A DNA stretch of 64,000 nt from Schizosaccharomyces osmophilus (taxonomy: Eukaryota > Ascomycota > Schizosaccharomycetes > Schizosaccharomycetales > Schizosaccharomycetaceae), in the NCBI RefSeq assembly GCF_027921745.1, contig NC_079239.1, positions 709,501 to 773,500 of the forward strand. The letters are read 5' to 3'. The position numbers and the translations under genes were made by a program. Below the pieces are notes generated by a model. The model was given only the letters and a program-made list of their open reading frames with translations. It made no database searches and was not told the DNA's origin. The stretch's first letter is position 1. Each line of letters starts with the position of its first letter. Positions 1 to 8,849 of the stretch are shown one piece after another.

Positions 1-1
1 C

Positions 2-268
2 CTCTACTCTTTGGAAGCTAAGGCTAACATTAATGCCCTTGTTTTCTCTCCCAACCGCTACTGGCTTTGCGCTGCTACTGGCTCTTCTATCCGTATCTTC
101 GATTTGGAAACTCAAGAGAAGGTTGATGAGCTTACTGTCGACTTCGTCGGTGTCGGTAAGAAGAGCTCTGAGCCCGAGTGTGTTTCCCTTACCTGGTCCC
201 CTGATGGCCAAACTTTGTTCTCTGGCTGGACCGACAATGTTATTCGTGTTTGGCAAGTTACCAAGTAA
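2..268 (+). CDS. cpc2: Cpc2/RACK1, C-terminal end (partial)
   Basis: C-terminal 88 residues of the RACK1 beta-propeller, the 40S-associated WD-repeat scaffold that links signalling kinases to translation. The frame is open to the left edge, so the gene begins outside the window. Visible are the last two propeller blades: [18 protein letters not shown] followed by SIRIFDLE, then [17 protein letters not shown] and IRVWQV, the typical RACK1 ending. The stop is TAA at 266-268. High GC at third codon positions compared with its neighbours fits a very highly expressed ribosome-associated protein. In S. pombe cpc2 and meu26 carry adjacent systematic names (from memory); here meu26 is about 7 kb downstream, so the interval has grown or been invaded. 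Confidence 0.95.
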   Translation, partial: LYSLEAKANINALVFSPNRYWLCAATGSSIRIFDLETQEKVDELTVDFVGVGKKSSEPECVSLTWSPDGQTLFSGWTDNVIRVWQVTK

Positions 269-572
269 AAATAAGATCCTAATTGTTGTCCCATTTGGCG
301 AAATTAAATAATGTTTTAGTGGCTTTAGGAAGGATCATTTAAAGTATGAATCGATTTAGATTCCACCATTTATATATGTTTTAGCGGTTTGGTTTTGGTT
401 TATAAGTATTGTCTTTGTTTTATTGTAATTTCCTTTGGTACTTGGGTGTAGACACATCAAGGGTTAGAAAACTTTGATGATAACCACTGTAAGTGCATGT
501 TGCTCTTAATTCGAAAAACAGGCGTATTTCGAATGCTTTTTTTTTTAATGCATATAAAAAGTAAAAAGATTT
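269..572. other. cpc2 3' UTR and spacer
   Basis: AT-rich sequence after the cpc2 stop, with T-rich and ATTTATATATG stretches suitable for 3' end formation. Short open frames here run across the neighbouring tRNA and are not credible. The T-run at the complement of 561-567 is the Pol III terminator of the minus-strand tRNA. Confidence 0.6.
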
Positions 573-642
573 GCTTCGGCCGGGAATCGAACCCGGGTCG
601 CTTCGATGGCAACGAAGCATTATACCACTAAACCACCAAAGC
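573..642 (-). tRNA. tRNA-Gly (anticodon GCC)
   Basis: The reverse complement starts GCTTTGG and ends CCGAAGC, which pair as a 7-bp acceptor stem with one G-T pair. The anticodon arm is CTTCG-TTGCCAT-CGAAG, placing GCC in the loop, so it reads glycine GGC/GGU codons. The T arm carries GGTTCGATTCC (B box) and the D arm TTTAGTGGTATAAT (A box). There is no intron. A TATATA run near 671-676 lies about 30 bp upstream, the usual Pol III TATA position in fission yeast, and a T5 terminator follows at about 563-567. Confidence 0.96.
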
Positions 643-1026
643 AGTCATTGAACTTTAAGGGCAATTAGACATATATAACCATGTTCTTAAATTTGGAACA
701 TAAACAATTTTCCACTAACAAAAGCTTTATTGTTGAGTTATCTCTCTAAGCAGCAAGCTGGTATAGGTACAAGCAAAACCTGTAGTCAGAAGAACCAACC
801 ATCATTCAAAACGGAAGCGTAAGATGCCAACCTCGTTAGACTGTCGAAGGTTGTGAAGGGTGAATATAAAGATTAATAAGTCAGTAAAGCTACAACAAAG
901 TTACTCTGTAAGTGTCAAACAAATAGAGAAAGAAAGGGAAATTTATTGAAAAAGGATTTTGTGTTTAGTTTGAGTTAGGAAACAAGTTGCCTTTGCTCAA
1001 AGGACGTAGCATTGAGATTTCCTCCA

Positions 1027-2599
1027 GTAAACAAACAGACACAACCAGAAAAGCGGACTAGTGACAAAGAGTTACTCGATTTGTCCTAGGAAACCTTTGG
1101 AATTATTTGTGACTTCTACTTACGGAAAAAATCATCAATGCTGGATGTTTGAGAAAAGGATCAACTTAGTTTAAGAGATCAGCGTATTGTTTTCATGCCA
1201 AGATGCAGCTCCTGTCCTATTTTATCAATTTCAACTCAATTCGGTTTTGGAACATAAACCCCAAAGCTTGACTTGGCCAGAGTCAATGCTTCGAAAGGTC
1301 GACTGATTCAACATCACTATTGAGAGAAACGATTATGCCAGGAACGCAAACATTCGTTGAGTCTGTTCTCAAATACTCTTATCTCATGCTCGTTGCTAAA
1401 AAGGTTTAACACGTACATGAATAATAGGAGCAGTTGGAACTCGACCTTTTGAATGCTGCAAATTACATTTTGGAATGTAAACAAACGCCAGCAACCACCA
1501 GAATCGAATCTTTAGTCGAATACTAAAATCTTATGCTCGCTGCTGAGTTGTCTTGTTCAACACGTACATAAATAATAATAGTAGACTAAATGCAATTGCT
1601 CGTGCGTTGCTTTGCTTTGCTTTTTGAAATGTAAACAAATGCTAGAAGCAAGAGTCTTAAGGAAAAGAACGGGGGATAAAACCAGTTTACAAGGGAAAGA
1701 AGTTAAAATCAAAAAAGGGAATCAATCAAAGAGAAAGCTGAAATGTTAGAAAAGGAGGGAATCAAAGGGATCATACTCAAAAATTGTGTCATAAAGGTTC
1801 ACGAGAAAAGGTTATTAATTGAAAAAAGATTAAGAGGATGAAATTTAAGAAGAGTATCAAAACGTTCATCACAATTTTTTAAGACATATGAGTAAAAAGG
1901 TATTGGAGCAATGGGAAAGCAACCGAGTGGAACGCCTTCTGCTTATTCCTCTTTTAACGAAGCAAAGCAGTGATACATCCAAGGAGCGCTCATTTCGTGA
2001 GTTTTGTCAACAATAGACTGAAACGAGATCCTGTGTTCGCAATTCATCTACAAGAAACAAAGCTCTCGAGTTTGAGAAAGAATTGCTTTTGGATGCATTG
2101 TGATTGATATGCTTGCTTGGTTGAATAAGGGAGAGTTCGACCTCTATTTATATCTTCTCAAGACGTTTGTTTGTTGACATTTGGGATTGGAAACAAACTA
2201 CTCACAACAAACAAAGGAAGCTTCACCATTTGTTTTCTGTTCAAAAAAGTTTGAAAGAGAAAGTAAGCTCGGTCTGAGCCATCTACCTAACTTAGATTCG
2301 AGACTTTTCAATTTGTATATGCCAAGTAAACAGTCGGAAGAATGTAAAGGAGATGAGAGAAAATCCAAGAGAAGCTTAAAGAAGTAAAATGGGACTTTGC
2401 AGACTTATTGCATTGTCACAAGTTAAGAGTGGTTTTTCTCAGCTACTCGGTTTTGAAGGGAATCTAAATTGAAATCGAGTTTCGGTTTAAGACCATTTTC
2501 GACAATCAAACGCTGAATTTTCTTTTTTCTTTAAATCATATAGTGGGAGAATTTTCTTATTTCTGAAAAACTAGCTTTGTCTACATTCTGTAAACAAAC
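1027..2599 (+). promoter_or_regulatory. Scattered FLEX (Mei4/forkhead) sites
   Basis: GTAAACAAACA at 1027-1037, GTAAACAAAC at 1477-1486, GTAAACAAA at 1631-1639 and GTAAACAAAC at 2590-2599. In S. pombe this sequence (FLEX) is bound by the meiotic forkhead factor Mei4 and by Fkh2. Three of the four share the longer context TGTAAACAAAYGC, which points to common descent as well as to a binding site. No clear gene start lies just downstream, so the target, if any, is unknown. Confidence 0.45.
1372..1641. repeat. Imperfect ~150-bp tandem duplication
   Basis: Unit 1 (about 1372-1490) and unit 2 (about 1519-1641) share, in order, AATACT, a block CTCATGCTCGTTGCT versus CTTATGCTCGCTGCT, the block AACACGTACAT-AATAAT, and a closing TTG-AATGTAAACAAA. 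The offset is 147 bp at the left end and 154 bp at the FLEX site, so the copies differ by small indels as well as substitutions. This is an old duplication, not a fresh one. Confidence 0.7.
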
Positions 2600-2783
2600 G
2601 CCAAGTGGAAATATGTTACTTGGTCTTGTGACTCGATACAGCGTAAGAAATGCAAAAAGGCCATCTTCTTTTTCTTTAGTTATTGCCAATTAGGCGGTGT
2701 TCGAGTTTATGCCTGGAATCATGTAATTGAATTGACTTATAATTTGTCTCTTTTAATTCTATACTTGCATTTCATCGTGATTT

Positions 2784-3152
2784 GTGAGTTTTGCGTGTAG
2801 AAGAAAACTACAATTGCTCGACGCTATTTGCACTGAAACGTTGATATGTGGTATTTGGGTGTTGGTTACACTAATTGTTGGTACGATATTACTCACATTT
2901 ATTTGCTGCCTCGGGCTAGACTTTAAGAGCTCATATGCAAGAACGAATTCGCCTATACTTCCAAATTACCAAAGAAGGTATGATGCACTGCTTGCTTCAC
3001 TGACAACTGACAAAGAAAAAGCGTTGCAGAGCATATCTACTAATCCTACTGCTCATAATTATTTCTATTTGGCTCCTGCCTTTTTTCCCCTCTATTTTTA
3101 TAAAATTCCCGCATTCTGTTTTAGGTGTTTTTTATTATTCGAGGCACTTTAA
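2784..3152 (+). other. Coding-like stretch with one membrane segment
   Basis: An open frame of 123 codons without a convincing ATG start (it opens with GTG just after ...GTGAGTTTTGCG). It encodes about 25 hydrophobic residues, including LICGIWVLVTLIVGTIL and ICCLGL, then a polar stretch. A GTATGA donor-like sequence near 2976 and a TTTTAG acceptor-like sequence near 3124 suggest exon pieces of a spliced gene. I recognise no family. It may be a chance frame, an exon of a small membrane protein, or a remnant; confidence is low. Confidence 0.2.
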
Positions 3153-3540
3153 TACGATCGATTTATTTATGTTTTTGTTTTATTGTTACCCTTAGTTCCA
3201 AGTAACATGTTATCTTTGGAGTAGCAATAAGATTCCTTTCAGCTTTTTTCCTATGCTTCATATAGGTTAGCTAACAGACTTATTTTCTCAAGGGATATAA
3301 TTCGTCTATGATTTAAGTCAGTTTGTTTCATGTTTTGGCTGTTGACTTTTAAAAACCCTCCACTACCACCTAAAAGGATTGTCTATCTATCTTTGTCTAT
3401 AGGTGATAGTGCTAGCAGTCAAGTCCAGGAAGTCGAAATCTAGGCTGTTATGTAAACGCCGTTTCATTTACAACTGAATAACCTTTTTTCCAAGCAATTG
3501 TATTTCATCACTTTGCTATTTTAAAAATCCTTTAAACAGG

Positions 3541-4197
3541 AGTACCAAAAGAACCCGTTGATGAGAGGTAAGTCAAGAAGAGGAGAGCAGAACAAGGAAA
3601 CGAATTGGGTCGCTATCTTGACAACTATTTTGCTTATTTGAGAAAGAACATTCGCATGATGCAGTAACTTATTTCTATCTTTACAGTCCTCGTGTAGATC
3701 CTACCATCCGAAAATTAGCTTTAATGGTGAACAGTCGAATTGACGGGTTCGTTTCACTAAAACATTGTCAATTTCGACACTGTAATAATTTTTTGACTGA
3801 TTTGCTTACAACAGAAGTTTTGAAAAGAGACTTTAGATGGCCATGCATTCATTGTCGTTTCTACTAACATCTGTCCGTATATATATATGTATCCGAATTC
3901 TGTACGATGGGATTCTGAAGTCGATGGGTTCTGAAATCGGTTTAGAATCGGCAACATTGATGGCCCCGGATATGCAAGGTATTTATTTCATGCAGAGTAG
4001 ACTTCGATCATGAGTATAATGTCAAACCTTCAATGCGAATAGATTTGGTTTTGCTGCAACTGCTGATTTAGAATCATATTGCCGAGTTGAATGATAAGAA
4101 GGACGTTGTTAACTCAGTTGCTGAAATGGGCATACTAAAGATTCCATATATATCGGAATATTTAACTTTTTTTCTGGTCCCATAACCTTAGGACCTC
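3541..4197 (+). pseudogene. Decayed coding-like islands, unknown family
   Basis: Three protein-like pieces lie in different frames on the plus strand. One near 3680-3750 reads PRVDPTIRKLALMVNSRIDG behind a CTTTACAG acceptor-like site. One near 3590-3680 reads GRYLDNYFAYLRKN. One at about 4003-4191 reads VDFDHEYNVKPSMRIDLVLL and continues NHIAELNDKKDVVNSVAEMG after an in-frame stop. Their composition is more protein-like than the flanking DNA, but I cannot name the family. Either a multi-exon gene with unusual splicing or a degraded host gene would explain them. Confidence 0.25.
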
Positions 4198-4608
4198 ATC
4201 TTTCCTTTAAACAAGCAACACTCAAAATAGATACTACTAGTGACAAAGTTTTAATTTATACATCCACGAAAATCTTGCTTACAGTGGCAATTATAGTATC
4301 AATTGGCGTTTTATTTATATAGTAAACTTAAACTAAAATACAAAAATGCAATGCAATGCTCAAAAATACAACTCGAAGGTTTCACTTGCAAAAGTGAAAG
4401 GAATAATTGAACTAAATGTCAAATACAATCGTAAGGCTTGATCGAAAAACATAAAATCATGAAAAGAAAAAAGAAAAGATAACCCAAAAAGAAAGCAAGA
4501 GCTTTCCTGGAGCAATCTGAATAGAAGAATTCGATGCTTATAGGCAAGCTGAAATTTGTATTCTTACTCTAGACAGCCTCCTTAGGAATTTCCCCAGCAT
4601 ATCCCCCT
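4198..4608. other. AT-rich spacer, 3' flank of the small secreted gene
   Basis: No coding signal seen. The part nearest 4609 is the 3' UTR of the minus-strand gene that ends there; the rest has short A and T runs only. Confidence 0.5.
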
Positions 4609-4824
4609 TTAATAGGTGATATTAGAAGCGCCAAAATTATTGGTAGCATTAGCGAATTTTCCTTGAATATGAGTGCTATTCGTTTGACTCAATTCTGAAG
4701 TAGTATTGTATCCTTGGTAAAGAGCATTGGAAGAAACATTTCTTTGAGCCGCACTGCCGTAAGGGAAGGCAAAAGAAATTCCCAATAAAGAGATCAAGAA
4801 AAGGCTAAGCAAAAACAAGCGCAT
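4609..4824 (-). CDS. Small secreted N-glycosylated protein
   Basis: A 71-residue protein with a clear signal peptide: MRLFLLSLFLISLLGISFA, with likely cleavage after SFA near residue 19. The remaining 52 residues are Ser/Thr/Asn-rich and contain five N-X-S/T sequons (NVS, NTT, NST, NAT, NIT), an unusual density. There is no cysteine, no GPI-signal tail and no repeated peptide, so neither a GPI wall protein nor a repeat-type pheromone precursor is indicated. The ATG has a good context (AAAAAG-ATG), and a CTATAAATA box lies about 130 bp upstream (complement of about 4957-4967). I do not recognise an orthologue. Most likely a small secreted or cell-wall peptide; real gene status is fairly well supported by the signal peptide and TATA. 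Confidence 0.6.
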   Translation of the reverse strand: MRLFLLSLFLISLLGISFAFPYGSAAQRNVSSNALYQGYNTTSELSQTNSTHIQGKFANATNNFGASNITY

Positions 4825-6031
4825 CTTTTTTCTGCTTTGGTGACTCTGAAATTGTGCTAATACAACTTAAAAATGTCAAAAAGACAAGTATCTGTACAAC
4901 TGATGAAAGAAGGAATCTGGGAATCGATTAATGAAAAGAAATAAGGATATCCTGATTATTTATAGAATTAAAGACCGGTCAGCCGCACTTCACATTTACC
5001 AGCTTTCGGACTTTCGTCAGTAGGCTTGCAAATCTGTTGTTGCTTGTAAACAATGAATTGACCAGATAATGTCAGATAACTCTGTTTGATTATTACCAGC
5101 CAACTCAAACGTAACGATGATGTTGATGATAGGAAGGAGACTACAATTGGAGCTTCATGGATATTGGCTCAACAAGTCTTTGCTCATTGATATAAGCCTA
5201 AGTGGCTTGCCATTAGTTTAATCGAGTAGCTGGCTGATCCTGCTGTGCTCTTTGCTCTTTGCTGTACGAATAACATCGACTTTTATTCTATTGTTCCTCG
5301 TTCCTTTACACCTTCATTTAACCTTTGTTTTTGTTTGAATGTTTATTTTTTGTTAATGTAGCTATCAAACAGGTTTTACTTACATATATCTACTAACTTC
5401 ATCATATTCGTGTCACTTCACAATACCTGCCCTGCTCTGGCATAAGTGACAAGTAGTTATTGGTTGACTTGCCTAAGACTGTTCAGAGAAACCCCAAACC
5501 CAAAGAGAGCTATCACAAAGTAATCAGTACTGTGGTAAAGCAACCAGCGTACGGTCCTTGCGAAAGCCAACAACCAAAGATCAGGACGATTGTGAGCATC
5601 AATTACAGGTGTAGCCAATTCAGCCTCATGTTCAATCTCAAACTCAAACTCATTGATAAAAGAACTTTATACTCACACTCGCCTTATAAGTGCTGTATTG
5701 ACGAAACCAGCTAGACTTTTATATGGACACGTAGTCTCCAATGTTCCAGCAAAGGGAAATACGATGTCTCGACAATTTTTACCTTGCAAATATACAGCTT
5801 GTAACATCTTCTCATGACAAATAAAGGAACATCTAACAATGAAAAACTAAAAATAAAAAGAATTGAACAGAAAAAAGGTTCAAACATGAAAGCACTTTTT
5901 CTATGTCACCTAGGAAGGAACAGTAGCACATGAAACAATTCATTGAGAGCAAGTGAATGCAAGATGCTTTCATCTGTATATTTTAGAGAATGATTAATTT
6001 GCATTAAATGTTATATAACACAACAAACACT
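4825..6031. other. Spacer between the secreted-protein gene and 5S rRNA
   Basis: The left 150 bp is the promoter of the minus-strand small gene. Around 5125-5220 the plus strand reads GASWILAQQVFAH and, after a stop, YKPKWLAISLIE; around 5460-5610 it reads VDLPKTVQRNPKPKESYHK. These are weakly protein-like but lack starts, splice context and recognisable homology. A partial FLEX site (GTAAACAA) lies near 5046. I see no complete gene. Confidence 0.4.
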
Positions 6032-6150
6032 GTCTACGGCCATACCTAGGCGAAAACACCAGTTCCCGTCCGATCACTGCAGTTAAGCGTCTGAGGGCCT
6101 CGTTAGTACTATGGTTGGAGACAACATGGGAATCCGGGGTGCTGTAGGCT
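6032..6150 (+). rRNA. 5S ribosomal RNA
   Basis: 119 bp beginning GTCTACGGCCATACCTAGGC and ending GGGTGCTGTAGGCT, the fission yeast 5S sequence as I remember it. The two ends pair (AGCCTAC/GTCTACGG region) as helix I, and the internal promoter elements (A box near AGTTAAGCGTCTGAGGGCC, C box near GGTTGGAGACAACATGGG) are intact. A TATATAA box at 6012-6018 lies about 15-20 bp upstream, and a T12 run at 6166-6177 terminates Pol III. The gene stands alone, as 5S genes do in this genus, and not within the rDNA array. Confidence 0.97.
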
Positions 6151-6753
6151 CTCCTACTTTTATTGTTTTTTTTTTTTCTAATGTCTCTTAGTATTGCTAG
6201 AGATTTTGTAATGTAAGTTTCCATTTGGAAGCAACTTTTGGGAACTATTTAGGAATGGATGCCAGTGATTACCAACTACATTCTGCTCGACGATAGTACT
6301 TTACAAAACCAACGGGTTATTTTTCAGTTTGAAGTACAATGTTAGAGAAGGAAACCTCTTCCTCTACGACAAAACTAAAAGAAGCGACTATACTTGGATG
6401 ATTTTTACGACCCATTTCTCTATTCCTACTGCTTGCTTCTACCATATGAAAGTTGCCCTCATTGAATCTTGCATAAGCAAAATCTCTACCGGATCCAACT
6501 GTTTTTACTTACCAACATTTACATTCTTTGTATTGTACAAGTTCGATTATGAAAATGGAAAATGCTTTTCCTCGATAAACAATTTTCAGGGCTTACATTA
6601 ATAGTCGTACATAAACGGATTAAAAAATATATAGTCACAAATGTTTGATTTTTATGTTACAAACCACTGAGAAGTGTTTATTGTTGGATTCTTTCACGAC
6701 CAAAAATTATTTGGCGGCTTATATAGCATTTTACAAGTGAAGTTATCAACAAG
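6151..6753. other. Spacer between 5S rRNA and tRNA-Lys
   Basis: It contains the 5S terminator and, at 6720-6726, a TATATAG box about 30 bp before the tRNA. A 90-codon frame at 6329-6601 lacks an ATG start and shows no family resemblance; I do not regard it as a gene. Confidence 0.5.
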
Positions 6754-6828
6754 TCCCGTTTAGCTCAATCGGATTAGAGCGTCCGGCTTTTAACCGGAAG
6801 GTTGCGAGTTCGAGTCTCGCAGTGGGAG
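6754..6828 (+). tRNA. tRNA-Lys (anticodon TTT)
   Basis: Acceptor strands TCCCGTT and AGTGGGA pair over 7 bp, with discriminator G. The D arm is GCTC-AATCGGATTA-GAGC, the anticodon arm TCCGG-CTTTTAA-CCGGA with TTT in the loop, and the T arm GCGAG-TTCGAGT-CTCGC. No intron. A TATATAG box lies at -34 to -28, and a CTTTTTATTTTTATTTTT terminator follows directly. Confidence 0.97.
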
Positions 6829-7402
6829 TTCTTTTTATTTTTATTTTTGTTACGTTGGATTTTGCGTAAGTATTTTCATTAAATAGAGTTGAATACAACA
6901 ATAAAAATTACTGTGTTGTTTACGAGGACGAAATTCCTCAATCAATTCCCAAAGTGCAGCGATATTCATCAAAGAAGGTAACGAGATCCATTTCATTTTA
7001 ATACTATTCTTAGCTGAAATGGAAGGCTTTACGTACCGACAATGTCAGAACCATCAAGAGGTTTCCAAAGACTCTACAATGCAATCATGTTGTTCGTTTA
7101 CCACCTGAACTCCCTTTTTAGCGACATACTGTCACATTAAAAGGACAACCCCGTAGGCTTTGTCAATTTGATACCAACATCTATCGATTTAGATTTAGAT
7201 TTTATTTTATTTTATTTCTTTTTATTTTATATTACTTGAAAAAATATCCTCTTTGTTTATTTACATGTGGGTGCTCAAGTTAAGTTACCTGGCGCGCGTT
7301 GCTTTTAGGGCGCGAAATGGATGTTCGAAGGTTTCGTCCCTTATCCATTACCTTCTTTTAGTTGTACCCATATACTGATAGAGGAGTTCAATATCAAATT
7401 AA
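6829..7402. other. Spacer and meu26 upstream region
   Basis: Pol III terminator at the left, then T-rich DNA. Between about 6905 and 7121 the plus strand can be read as two exon-like pieces (VVYEDEIPQSIPKVQRYSSK, then KWKALRTDNVRTIKRF to LPPELPF and a stop) joined by a possible 36-nt intron at 6978-7013, but no ATG start was found. The 200 bp before meu26 hold TTTTATTTTA repeats and a GC-rich patch (GGCGCGCG at about 7290). Confidence 0.35.
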
Positions 7403-8666
7403 ATGAAACAGTATCAAGTTGATAAAGATCGCCAAATGACTTACAACGATATAGAAAAATTAATATACTTCAACAACAACTTTCTATCTGAATTGCCTGA
7501 ACCAAACACTGTTTTTAACAACTCTTTATGCTTTGAAAATCATAAAAATTCAAACACTTTTCCATTTGGAAACCCATCAGACTATTACTCTTTGCATAAT
7601 CCTGCCTGGGTTAGTCATACTGGGCTTCCTACTGAGGTAGGCGGCATCGAGGATGCTCACGACTCCCACAGTCCTCTACAGGATGTTCGAGAATATTTAA
7701 AAGATCATTTTCACGACGGTTTGGAAACCGAAGTTGGAAGAAGAAGCAGCAACTTATCAAATCACAGTACCCCCCAACAACATATCTATTCTGAAACACC
7801 GATGGACAGAGCCCTTCAATCAAACAATTCCATCTGTAACATTCTACCGAATACGTTCCCGAATCCAAAAATCGCTATGGAAAGTCACATCGGATATCGT
7901 CAGCATCCCAGTGATACCCCGGTCGCCAAAGAAAATCGGTGCTTTCTACTAGCGACTCTTCCTGAAAAAACAGCTACTGATGAACCATATCTAACCAATA
8001 TGAAACAAAGAAGTGCCTGTATCCGCCATTATTTACCTCACACCCCAATCCACCCAATGTTTCCTTCGTTTTATTCTGAATTACCAAAGCTTGCTCTTTT
8101 TCCCCTACCCAAACATCCGTTCGAAGAAGATGTGAAGTATATCAAATATTGTCCCATTGACGATTATTACTTGCCCCGATATACTCGTGGCCAGGGTAAG
8201 AAAAAAGAAGGCCTTTGCCCTATCTGTTGTTTACATAAAAGTTTCGTTTGGCTTCGAACGAAAACCAGCGCATACTGGTATCACATGAATTTTTTACATG
8301 GCATTCATAGTAAAGGCAGACCTTATCATCCGCCCATTGAGTTCCGCACAATTCCCGTTCGAAAGGTTAAGAGTATAATTGGGCTACCAGATAGACGTCA
8401 AATAGTACAGGGAAAATGTCATCAATGCAACCGTTGGGTTCGTTGCCAGGGTACGTATCTAAAAAAGAACTTGCTATCTAAAATTTGCTGCACAGTCGAG
8501 TTTTTTCTCTTAACTAATCTTTTTACTTTGTTTGGTTTTATTCATTAGACAAGACAGATTACTGACAACAGCAGGTCGAAAAGATGTCAAAGTAAAAGTT
8601 CCAGAAATATTTTGGTGGAAACACGCACACAAATGCCATTCAGTAGATGTGAACAATTTAACCTAA
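7403..8666 (+). CDS. meu26: Meu26-like DUF4451 protein (spliced)
   Basis: Exons 7403-8450 and 8575-8666 give 379 residues. The N-terminal 200 residues are low-complexity. The C-terminal 150 hold the fungal DUF4451 region: GLCPICCLHKSFVWLRTKTS, AYWYHMNFLHGIHSKGRPYH, GKCHQCNRWV and, after splicing, FWWKHAHKCH. The paired CPIC/C and CHQC/HKCH sets look like metal-binding sites. In S. pombe meu26 is up-regulated in meiosis and of unknown molecular role. The donor is GTACGT; the 3' end of the intron has an early AG at 8548 and a tandem AG pair (ACAGCAG, 8569-8574). Only the late pair keeps the conserved tail; the early AG gives a stop within five codons. Without splicing the frame ends in a non-conserved hydrophobic tail at 8548. 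Adjacent numbering with cpc2 in S. pombe supports the name. Confidence 0.85.
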
Positions 8667-8849
8667 AACAACGAAACTTTTCATGAAACCCAACCCGATG
8701 ATGAATGTGAAATATATTAAGAACTATTGTTTAATGAACATTTAATTTAATTTTATACATATACAATGAACCTTAATGCCACGATAAACCGAGAAATTGT
8801 CATTTCGTAGTAGTACACGAATATATATAAATTTTTTATCTCAAAAAAT

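Larger units (their letters stand above)
643..2783. other. 2.1-kb gene-poor region
   Basis: No protein of recognisable family on either strand. It holds an imperfect tandem repeat (1372-1641), four GTAAACAAA (FLEX-type) sites and several related GGAACATAAAC strings at about 698, 1249 and 1474. A 42-codon ATG frame at 1888-2016 and a 68-codon frame at 2181-2387 have no family resemblance. A non-coding transcript or remains of an inserted element would both fit. Confidence 0.5.

Noticed and set aside
1888-2016. 42-codon ATG frame (MSKKVLEQWESNRVERL...)
   Set aside because: Short, no family, no splice context or promoter seen.
6329-6601. 90-codon frame between 5S rRNA and tRNA-Lys
   Set aside because: Opens with TTG, no ATG near the start, composition like shuffled spacer.
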